Source: Nematostella vectensis
Lineage: Eukaryota > Cnidaria > Anthozoa > Actiniaria > Edwardsiidae
Assembly (NCBI RefSeq): GCF_932526225.1
Contig: NC_064040.1
Coordinates: 1,991,501-2,055,500, forward strand
DNA: 64,000 nucleotides
Reading direction: 5' to 3'
Part shown: piece by piece, positions 1 to 6,670 of the stretch
Layout: each line of letters starts with the position of its first letter
Position numbering within the stretch: the stretch's first letter is position 1
The notes under the pieces: generated by a model
What the model saw: only the letters and a program-made list of their open reading frames with translations
The model's database searches: none
Told to the model about the DNA's origin: nothing
Made by a program: the position numbers and the translations under genes

Positions 1-98
1 TAGCTGTAAAAAAAAAAAAAAAGGGAAGAGAAAATAGCTGGATGGGGTCTCTGTTGGTTTTGTTTTAGTTTTAGTTTTCTTTTATTATAATTTTTTCT

Positions 99-115
99 GG
101 GGTGGGGGAAGGGGG
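99..115 (+). other. G-rich tract, three G-runs
   Basis: GGGG, GGGGG and GGGGG are separated by 1 and 2 bases, followed by GAATTC at 115-120. Three long runs with very short loops could form a two-tier or intermolecular quadruplex. A fourth run is too far away (44-47) for a compact one. The preceding 50 bases are T-rich with TTTTAG repeats. Confidence 0.5.
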
Positions 116-190
116 AATTCAGCTTAAAATTGCCTGTGGTCAATTCAACCAACTAAGCAACTAGTACAAAAGATGTTGGTTTTGCAGTCT

Positions 191-196
191 TTTATT
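191..196 (-). promoter_or_regulatory. Leftward poly(A) signal AATAAA
   Basis: Minus-strand AATAAA is followed within about 30 bases by T/G-rich sequence (about 165-140), the normal arrangement of an animal cleavage and polyadenylation site. It would end a leftward transcript covering 439-639. Confidence 0.4.
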
Positions 197-438
197 CAAT
201 ACTTTCAAGGTTATCATGCAATTCTGTAGTTTGACTGGAAATATATACTTTTTTTCTATTCATTTACAGTTCTATATGTACAGTGTGACCATAGTCATGA
301 TTACAATTATTTATAATAATTTTTACCCACTAACAGAAACCAACTTGACTGCAAAAAACTCACTGTAAAGCATAAGATATTAGGCATTTCTTTCATGTGG
401 CTGTGAGGTTGACCTGTCAACATCTACAGGGGCCACAC

Positions 439-639
439 TCAACTCGGAATCATAGGGGTCCATAAAAGCAAGGTGTCGCAGAACCTTTTCCTGCCTTCCT
501 TACTCTCCTTCACCAGGAACACCTGTGCAGCCGACACCCTTAGGTGGATGGGGTGCACAGGTGCTTTGGGTGTGGCCCTGAAGATGGCACAGTGACCACA
601 AGATGTACCAGAATGAAATTGTATATACTGTAAAAACAT
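439..639 (-). CDS. Weak ORF, 66 codons, leftward; possible terminal exon
   Basis: It opens at an ATG (639) and runs to TGA (439). I do not recognise the product and see no domain. The middle, reading ATPKAPVHPIHLRVSAAQVF and then a Lys/Arg/Glu-rich stretch, has a less biased composition than random AT-rich DNA. A TCTTCAG acceptor-like site precedes the ATPKAP segment, and the leftward AATAAA (191-196) lies about 245 bases beyond the stop. It could therefore be a decayed terminal exon. Against this, it overlaps a perfect 10-bp-stem hairpin, an overlapping frame is open over nearly the same length, and unit 19 changes one Ser to Ile. It is probably not a functional gene. Confidence 0.15.
   Translation of the reverse strand: MFLQYIQFHSGTSCGHCAIFRATPKAPVHPIHLRVSAAQVFLVKESKEGRKRFCDTLLLWTPMIPS
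520..563. repeat. Perfect 10-bp stem hairpin
   Basis: CACCTGTGCA (520-529) is the exact inverse of TGCACAGGTG (554-563), with a 24-base loop that itself holds CACC and GGTG. The stem is GC-balanced and sits in the AT-rich left half of the unit. It could be an RNA hairpin in a leftward or rightward transcript, or an old inverted duplication. Confidence 0.65.
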
Positions 640-990
640 GTGAGTAGAAAACAGTCAATAGCCATGGAGTTTTCAGTGTGTTGTACATGTTATACATGTT
701 TTAGGATTTACCTAATTACTTACAGTATTTTTTTAAATAGAATTTTTTACTTGTATAATTTAGATGAGTAATACATACTTTTTATAGTATGTTGTAGAAC
801 TCGTCTCGTTCCTCCTAAATAACAATCAAAATTATGTTTGTTATTATCTTCGTGCAAAGGAACCTACAGTAGTTTTTTAATCAGATAATTGTTTTTCCTT
901 CAACACTCCCCTGTTATTTCAACAGCTCTCCCTTGAGTTTGCTTGTCTTAGAAATAGACCTTGTTTGATAAACAAAGACATGTTACCCAC
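640..990. other. AT-rich stretch, nothing recognised
   Basis: It is strongly AT-rich with few CpG. There is a short imperfect direct repeat ACATGTTATACATGTT near 685. No supported gene, promoter or transposon end is visible. An acceptor-like TTATTTAG (minus, just before 814) precedes 11 in-frame codons, which is too little to call an exon. Confidence 0.6.
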
Positions 991-1176
991 TTATTCAATA
1001 ATAGGTAACAACTGCAATATTGTACTGTATGAAAAGAGTGCCCCTCCCCCTTCTAATGTTGACATCAGTAAATCTAGCAAGCTCATTTTGCTAGATGTAT
1101 GATGTATACCAGGCTTGTATCCTCCAGGTCCATTTCCATACTCCGTGAAGACTTCTGAAACCATCTTGGATGCCAT
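991..1176 (-). CDS. Weak ORF, 61 codons, leftward
   Basis: The ORF starts at ATG 1176 (context CCGTAATGGC), opening with MASKMVSEVFTEYGNGPGGY. It ends at TAA 991. It lies just left of the foldback element and contains the CTAGCAA/TTGCTAG hairpin. I recognise no family. A GTATAC donor-like site about 70 bases in, and an acceptor-like TTATTTAG before 814, would permit splicing to a very short downstream exon, but the evidence is only motif-level. All 19 complete copies give the same translation, which follows from array homogeneity and is not evidence of selection. Confidence 0.15.
   Translation of the reverse strand: MASKMVSEVFTEYGNGPGGYKPGIHHTSSKMSLLDLLMSTLEGGGALFSYSTILQLLPIIE
1074..1094. 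repeat. 7-bp stem hairpin
   Basis: CTAGCAA (1074-1080) pairs with TTGCTAG (1088-1094) across a 7-base loop. It is small and may be incidental. Confidence 0.5.
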
Positions 1177-1272
1177 TACGGAATTGACCCGGAGACCCGG
1201 AGAAAAATTCACGAGGGGGAGGGCCAGTCAACACTCCTCTCCCCAAAGTCAGACGGTTGTTTGGATGGTCTG

Positions 1273-1383
1273 TTTTTTTTTTTTTTTCTTATTTTTCCGA
1301 AAACTACGCAGGAGTGAGAGGGGTTAAGCACTACGAAAAAAAAAATTGAATAGAAAAAAAAAAAAAAAAAGAAAAAGAAAAAA
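1273..1383. repeat. Poly(T), poly(A) and A-rich purine tract, length-variable
   Basis: A T-run at 1273-1287 is followed about 50 bases later by A10, then A17 (1354-1370), then GAAAAAGAAAAAA. The T and A runs are complementary and can fold together. Across the array the T-run is 15, 16 or 18 long and the long A-run 17, 16 or 15. These runs account for most of the unit length variation. Read on the minus strand, the T-runs beginning at 1383 form strong RNA polymerase III-type stop signals. Confidence 0.9.
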
Positions 1384-1640
1384 GGCCATTGGCATAGGAT
1401 CGAACCCGACCTGAAAAACAAAACGGAAACCATACATACGGATTACCCAATCGGTATGGCAGCACAAGGCTTTTACGGAAGGCTGTAAAGAACCCGAAGG
1501 CCCCAAGCACCGATATTTCCGGCGAATATGCTGTACAACACTCTTGCAAGGTATTCCGACCCGCGCATTAATGGGGAGGGCAATAACCAGGATCCCAGGC
1601 CTGTAATACGGTTACGCCACGCACAGCTCGCTGAGATAGA
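1378..1640 (-). ncRNA. Possible RNA polymerase III transcription unit
   Basis: On the minus strand, TGGCGTAACCG (1619-1609) fits the A-box consensus TRGYNNARNNG exactly. A second, one-mismatch A-box, TGGGTAATCCG, lies at 1449-1439. GGTTCGATCC (1406-1397) is close to the B-box consensus GGTTCGANTCC but lacks one base. A TTTTTT stop (1383-1378) follows the B-box after 13 bases, with more T-runs beyond. Spacing from the second A-box to the B-box (about 32 bases) is normal for tRNA-type promoters. The T-arm stem does not form, so this is not a tRNA; a tRNA-derived SINE relic or a small non-coding RNA is possible. Short boxes arise by chance, and the TTTTT at 1418-1414 would stop the polymerase before the B-box if transcription began at the distal A-box. 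Confidence 0.25.
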
Positions 1641-1790
1641 GGATGAAAAAAATACAGGTCTATTTGGGCGTCTTGAGTCCCTTGGGGGCTCGCTATGTCG
1701 GCGCGTGGCATCGTAACGCACGGGCGCATTGTCTTTTATCGTGTACAGGACATCAAACAAGCGAAGAAAGAAAAACGTTTTTTTTTTTGG
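1384..1790. promoter_or_regulatory. CpG-rich core of the unit (CpG-island-like)
   Basis: I count by eye about 29 CpG dinucleotides in these roughly 400 bases, compared with about 6 in bases 1-1000 of the same unit. Local GC content is also clearly higher. In animals with CpG methylation, such preserved CpG usually marks promoter-like or unmethylated DNA. Here it could also mean that this segment comes from a different source. It lies wholly inside the foldback element, between the outward-facing poly(A) signals at 191-196 (minus) and 2727-2732 (plus). No TATA box or other core promoter element is convincing. Confidence 0.4.
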
Positions 1791-2078
1791 GAACCGTTTT
1801 TTTATATCATGCAAAAAGCGAAAATAAATAGAAATAAATAAAGTGCGATTTGGCGATTCTGTTTTTCTTTGTAGAGCTTATTAAGCTATTCACCGGCCTA
1901 AATATTCATAAAAGAAAATAAAAAATGCAATGAAGGACGTAAGGGGGAGAGGTTTGTAAAATCGCATAGAATATCGACAAAATCCGCAATACTGTCTACG
2001 CTGACTAAGTATAGCTGTATTTCACTTTAACCCTTTCACTCCTGGGTACTTTTGAGCAACATTGTAAGAAAAACAGAC

Positions 2079-2334
2079 TGAAAACAGAAACCTCCCCCCC
2101 CTATTTCAAGTCCAACACTACCAGTTAAGCTAAGCTACCGCTGACCCAAGACGGTATGCCTTGAAGTTTCCAACAATGTACTGCGGTGCCTTTTCTTTGT
2201 AGCGACGGCACTGCTACAGCCTGTTGCTTACAACAGTTTTGCTTGTAATTTGCTTAAAAATTACAGCTTTTTCACATCTGGAGAGTGCCTTAGGACATCA
2301 TGAAGTTTTTTTGGGCATAATTAATGCTGTGCTT
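2079..2334. other. Spacer with C8 tract, nothing recognised
   Basis: It contains the C-run (2094-2101) that is 8 long in type A and 7 in type B units, and a short AAGCT tandem. No gene is supported. Confidence 0.6.
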
Positions 2335-2562
2335 ATGGATGTTTGCACGCTGAGGTTGATTCAATGGGATAATTCCTTGTCTGGGCTTCACCAAGTGAGG
2401 AAGGAATTTTCTGGTGAATGGCCTCATAACTCTCCAATGTGGGCCATCTTTGCTACCCAACCTTATTCAAAAATTGTTTTCAGGCTTATTCTGGGTTCCT
2501 TGGACCTGGAAATGTTTTGTTTGGCTTCGGGGCAAAGAGACTTAAAAAAAAAACTGTTATGA
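2335..2562 (+). CDS. Weak ORF, 75 codons, rightward
   Basis: From ATG 2335 the frame runs 75 codons (opening MDVCTLRLIQWDNSLSGLHQ) to TGA at 2560-2562. The frame is open upstream to 2224 without an ATG. No domain is recognised. It precedes the rightward AATAAA signal by 165 bases. In unit 18 an extra A near the 3' end shifts the frame and lengthens it, and C to A at 59174 changes Phe to Leu, as expected of neutral sequence. A non-coding transcript or chance ORF is more likely. Confidence 0.15.
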   Translation: MDVCTLRLIQWDNSLSGLHQVRKEFSGEWPHNSPMWAIFATQPYSKIVFRLILGSLDLEMFCLASGQRDLKKKLL

Positions 2563-2726
2563 TTCTGGGGGAGGAGATTGCCCGCCTGTCTGTCAAGGTG
2601 TTTCCAAGACTCCCATGATGCAGTGCAGGCATGCAAAATAGGCTAACAATGGTGACTCGCTTCTAATGGAGGTTCTAGCATTGATTATTGTGACTGATTG
2701 CTGTAAAATGGGACCTGACGGAGCGC

Positions 2727-2732
2727 AATAAA
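2727..2732 (+). promoter_or_regulatory. Rightward poly(A) signal AATAAA
   Basis: AATAAA is followed 18-38 bases later by the GT-rich stretch TGATCTGTGTTTGCTTGTCT, a textbook poly(A) site layout. It would end a rightward transcript covering 2224-2562. A second cluster of AATAAA-like hexamers (about 1824-1842) lies upstream in the foldback element, followed by a T-rich stretch. Confidence 0.45.
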
Positions 2733-3039
2733 GGTATCCATTGGTGACTTGATCTGTGTTTGCTTGTCTCTATTTGTAGTTCGGAATTTTGTGTCTTTTT
2801 TGGTAAGGAATGTTTCTAAGTTTAAGCATTTTATTACGAATTGGTCAGCAATTAAGGTTGATATTTTGACAAAAGAGTCGATTCTATTACATTGCTAAGA
2901 TGGGCTTTTGAAGGTCGTCTATGCCTTGGATGAATCTATGAGTATCCGGGTCTGGTGATGTTTAGTTTGCATTTTTGACGTTTTGGAGTTGGGCCTATAT
3001 TTTACAGGCGTCTCAGGGTGTTATGGCAATGAAAGACTT
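2733..3039. other. T-rich spacer between poly(A) signal and MITE-like element
   Basis: It begins with the GT-rich downstream element of the poly(A) site. After that I see no ORF, hairpin or repeat of note up to the MITE-like element. Confidence 0.6.
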
Positions 3040-3078
3040 AAAGGGACAGCGTCATGGTACTGCGCATGTCAGTGTTTA

Positions 3079-3102
3079 TTGTAGGCTTTTAATCGCCTAC
3101 AA
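3079..3102. repeat. 8-bp stem hairpin inside the MITE-like element
   Basis: TTGTAGGC at 3079-3086 pairs perfectly with GCCTACAA at 3095-3102 across an 8-base loop. It is present in every full unit. Confidence 0.7.
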
Positions 3103-3122
3103 ATAGTTGAACTTTTTAAAAG

Positions 3123-3198
3123 CTGTCAATACCTTGTTAAAATAATATGCAATATTTTATTGAATGCAATATTTTATAGAAACTACGTTTATTGACAG
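3123..3198. repeat. Subterminal inverted repeat inside the MITE-like element
   Basis: CTGTCAATA (3123-3131) is the exact inverse of TATTGACAG (3190-3198). The flanking AAA and TTT bases extend the pairing imperfectly. It encloses the 17-bp tandem duplication. Confidence 0.6.
3147..3180 (+). repeat. 17-bp tandem duplication
   Basis: ATGCAATATTTTATTGA (3147-3163) is followed directly by ATGCAATATTTTATAGA (3164-3180), one mismatch apart. It is a small local duplication within the MITE-like element. Confidence 0.8.
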
Positions 3199-3333
3199 TT
3201 TGTGGTCATTTTCTTTGAATTTAAGTCCCCCACATGTACCAAAAGCTCATAAGTCAGTATTAGAGTTTACTAAATTTCATTGTGTCAGGGTCAGAGAGCT
3301 ATTGAAAGCACTTACCATGGCACTGCCCCTTTG

Positions 3334-3375
3334 AATAGCTGTAAAAAAAAAAAAAAAGGGAAGAGAAAATAGCTG
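3334..3375 (+). repeat. A-run flanked by 8-bp direct repeats at the unit boundary
   Basis: AATAGCTG occurs at 3334-3341 and again at 3368-3375. Between them lie T, a 15-A run (3343-3357) and GGGAAGAGAA. The arrangement resembles a target-site duplication around a poly(A)-bearing micro-insertion, placed directly beside the end of the MITE-like element. Unit 1 lacks the first two bases because the window begins there. Confidence 0.4.
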
Positions 3376-6300
3376 GATGGGGTCTCTGTTGGTTTTGTTT
3401 TAGTTTTAGTTTTCTTTTATTATAATTTTTTCTGGGGTGGGGGAAGGGGGAATTCAGCTTAAAATTGCCTGTGGTCAATTCAACCAACTAAGCAACTAGT
3501 ACAAAAGATGTTGGTTTTGCAGTCTTTTATTCAATACTTTCAAGGTTATCATGCAATTCTGTAGTTTGACTGGAAATATATACTTTTTTTCTATTCATTT
3601 ACAGTTCTATATGTACAGTGTGACCATAGTCATGATTACAATTATTTATAATAATTTTTACCCACTAACAGAAACCAACTTGACTGCAAAAAACTCACTG
3701 TAAAGCATAAGATATTAGGCATTTCTTTCATGTGGCTGTGAGGTTGACCTGTCAACATCTACAGGGGCCACACTCAACTCGGAATCATAGGGGTCCATAA
3801 AAGCAAGGTGTCGCAGAACCTTTTCCTGCCTTCCTTACTCTCCTTCACCAGGAACACCTGTGCAGCCGACACCCTTAGGTGGATGGGGTGCACAGGTGCT
3901 TTGGGTGTGGCCCTGAAGATGGCACAGTGACCACAAGATGTACCAGAATGAAATTGTATATACTGTAAAAACATGTGAGTAGAAAACAGTCAATAGCCAT
4001 GGAGTTTTCAGTGTGTTGTACATGTTATACATGTTTTAGGATTTACCTAATTACTTACAGTATTTTTTTAAATAGAATTTTTTACTTGTATAATTTAGAT
4101 GAGTAATACATACTTTTTATAGTATGTTGTAGAACTCGTCTCGTTCCTCCTAAATAACAATCAAAATTATGTTTGTTATTATCTTCGTGCAAAGGAACCT
4201 ACAGTAGTTTTTTAATCAGATAATTGTTTTTCCTTCAACACTCCCCTGTTATTTCAACAGCTCTCCCTTGAGTTTGCTTGTCTTAGAAATAGACCTTGTT
4301 TGATAAACAAAGACATGTTACCCACTTATTCAATAATAGGTAACAACTGCAATATTGTACTGTATGAAAAGAGTGCCCCTCCCCCTTCTAATGTTGACAT
4401 CAGTAAATCTAGCAAGCTCATTTTGCTAGATGTATGATGTATACCAGGCTTGTATCCTCCAGGTCCATTTCCATACTCCGTGAAGACTTCTGAAACCATC
4501 TTGGATGCCATTACGGAATTGACCCGGAGACCCGGAGAAAAATTCACGAGGGGGAGGGCCAGTCAACACTCCTCTCCCCAAAGTCAGACGGTTGTTTGGA
4601 TGGTCTGTTTTTTTTTTTTTTTCTTATTTTTCCGAAAACTACGCAGGAGTGAGAGGGGTTAAGCACTACGAAAAAAAAAATTGAATAGAAAAAAAAAAAA
4701 AAAAAGAAAAAGAAAAAAGGCCATTGGCATAGGATCGAACCCGACCTGAAAAACAAAACGGAAACCATACATACGGATTACCCAATCGGTATGGCAGCAC
4801 AAGGCTTTTACGGAAGGCTGTAAAGAACCCGAAGGCCCCAAGCACCGATATTTCCGGCGAATATGCTGTACAACACTCTTGCAAGGTATTCCGACCCGCG
4901 CATTAATGGGGAGGGCAATAACCAGGATCCCAGGCCTGTAATACGGTTACGCCACGCACAGCTCGCTGAGATAGAGGATGAAAAAAATACAGGTCTATTT
5001 GGGCGTCTTGAGTCCCTTGGGGGCTCGCTATGTCGGCGCGTGGCATCGTAACGCACGGGCGCATTGTCTTTTATCGTGTACAGGACATCAAACAAGCGAA
5101 GAAAGAAAAACGTTTTTTTTTTTGGGAACCGTTTTTTTATATCATGCAAAAAGCGAAAATAAATAGAAATAAATAAAGTGCGATTTGGCGATTCTGTTTT
5201 TCTTTGTAGAGCTTATTAAGCTATTCACCGGCCTAAATATTCATAAAAGAAAATAAAAAATGCAATGAAGGACGTAAGGGGGAGAGGTTTGTAAAATCGC
5301 ATAGAATATCGACAAAATCCGCAATACTGTCTACGCTGACTAAGTATAGCTGTATTTCACTTTAACCCTTTCACTCCTGGGTACTTTTGAGCAACATTGT
5401 AAGAAAAACAGACTGAAAACAGAAACCTCCCCCCCCTATTTCAAGTCCAACACTACCAGTTAAGCTAAGCTACCGCTGACCCAAGACGGTATGCCTTGAA
5501 GTTTCCAACAATGTACTGCGGTGCCTTTTCTTTGTAGCGACGGCACTGCTACAGCCTGTTGCTTACAACAGTTTTGCTTGTAATTTGCTTAAAAATTACA
5601 GCTTTTTCACATCTGGAGAGTGCCTTAGGACATCATGAAGTTTTTTTGGGCATAATTAATGCTGTGCTTATGGATGTTTGCACGCTGAGGTTGATTCAAT
5701 GGGATAATTCCTTGTCTGGGCTTCACCAAGTGAGGAAGGAATTTTCTGGTGAATGGCCTCATAACTCTCCAATGTGGGCCATCTTTGCTACCCAACCTTA
5801 TTCAAAAATTGTTTTCAGGCTTATTCTGGGTTCCTTGGACCTGGAAATGTTTTGTTTGGCTTCGGGGCAAAGAGACTTAAAAAAAAAACTGTTATGATTC
5901 TGGGGGAGGAGATTGCCCGCCTGTCTGTCAAGGTGTTTCCAAGACTCCCATGATGCAGTGCAGGCATGCAAAATAGGCTAACAATGGTGACTCGCTTCTA
6001 ATGGAGGTTCTAGCATTGATTATTGTGACTGATTGCTGTAAAATGGGACCTGACGGAGCGCAATAAAGGTATCCATTGGTGACTTGATCTGTGTTTGCTT
6101 GTCTCTATTTGTAGTTCGGAATTTTGTGTCTTTTTTGGTAAGGAATGTTTCTAAGTTTAAGCATTTTATTACGAATTGGTCAGCAATTAAGGTTGATATT
6201 TTGACAAAAGAGTCGATTCTATTACATTGCTAAGATGGGCTTTTGAAGGTCGTCTATGCCTTGGATGAATCTATGAGTATCCGGGTCTGGTGATGTTTAG

Positions 6301-6670
6301 TTTGCATTTTTGACGTTTTGGAGTTGGGCCTATATTTTACAGGCGTCTCAGGGTGTTATGGCAATGAAAGACTTAAAGGGACAGCGTCATGGTACTGCGC
6401 ATGTCAGTGTTTATTGTAGGCTTTTAATCGCCTACAAATAGTTGAACTTTTTAAAAGCTGTCAATACCTTGTTAAAATAATATGCAATATTTTATTGAAT
6501 GCAATATTTTATAGAAACTACGTTTATTGACAGTTTGTGGTCATTTTCTTTGAATTTAAGTCCCCCACATGTACCAAAAGCTCATAAGTCAGTATTAGAG
6601 TTTACTAAATTTCATTGTGTCAGGGTCAGAGAGCTATTGAAAGCACTTACCATGGCACTGCCCCTTTGAA
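3336..6670 (+). repeat. Tandem unit 2 (type A, 3335 bp, short poly-T)
   Basis: No difference from unit 1 was noticed by eye. The foldback element is 4603-5413 and the MITE-like element 6375-6667. Confidence 0.97.

Larger units (their letters stand above)
1268..2078. mobile_element. Foldback (inverted-repeat) element, about 811 bp, in every unit
   Basis: The left arm (1268-1328) and right arm (2025-2078) are imperfect inverted repeats. The best block is CAGGAGTGAGAGGGGTTAAG at 1309-1328, against CAGGAGTGAAAGGGTTAAAG read on the minus strand from 2044 to 2025. Similarity continues outward through AAAA-TAC, a CTTA block and GTCTGTTTTT on both arms, though the left arm has a far longer T-run. 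I see no target-site duplication outside either end and no transposase inside, so this would be a non-autonomous MITE or foldback relic fixed in the unit before amplification. The arm contains TTAACCCTTTCACTCC, which I recall from dispersed anthozoan repeats. The interior differs from the rest of the unit in being CpG-rich. It could instead be an internal inverted duplication not caused by transposition. Confidence 0.55.
3040..3332. mobile_element. MITE-like element with 20-bp terminal inverted repeats, 293 bp
   Basis: The left end AAAGGGACAGCGTCATGGTA (3040-3059) matches, at 17 of 20 positions, the minus-strand reading of the right end (3332-3313), AAAGGGGCAGTGCCATGGTA. Inside are two nested hairpins (3079-3102 and 3123-3198) and a 17-bp tandem duplication. 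There is no ORF. Small size, terminal inverted repeats and secondary structure fit a MITE. No clear target-site duplication flanks it: the left side reads GACTT and the right side GAATA. It sits at the same place in all 19 complete units, so it predates the amplification. Confidence 0.6.
1..3335 (+). repeat. Tandem unit 1 (type A, 3335 bp, short poly-T)
   Basis: This is the reference copy for the sub-features. It has 15 A at the unit start, 15 T at 1273-1287, AAATAG at 735-740, G at 1580, and 8 C at 2094-2101. The foldback element is 1268-2078 and the MITE-like element 3040-3332. Base 1 falls three bases after where the preceding unit's MITE-like element would end. Confidence 0.97.

Noticed and set aside
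1390-1450. tRNA gene on the minus strand
   Set aside because: The B-box-like sequence lacks a T-arm stem and no acceptor or anticodon arm can be paired.
1209-1549. Several overlapping short ORFs rich in Phe or Lys
   Set aside because: They are translations of the poly(T)/poly(A) runs and change length whenever those runs vary between units.
1473-1810. 113-codon leftward ORF over the CpG-rich core
   Set aside because: It opens with TTG, not ATG, and starts in a poly-Lys/Phe homopolymer region. It matches no family I know. The open frame is explained by higher GC content.
1-3335. Tandem Helitron array
   Set aside because: No Rep/helicase sequence is present, and I could not identify a 3' hairpin followed by CTRR at a plausible boundary.
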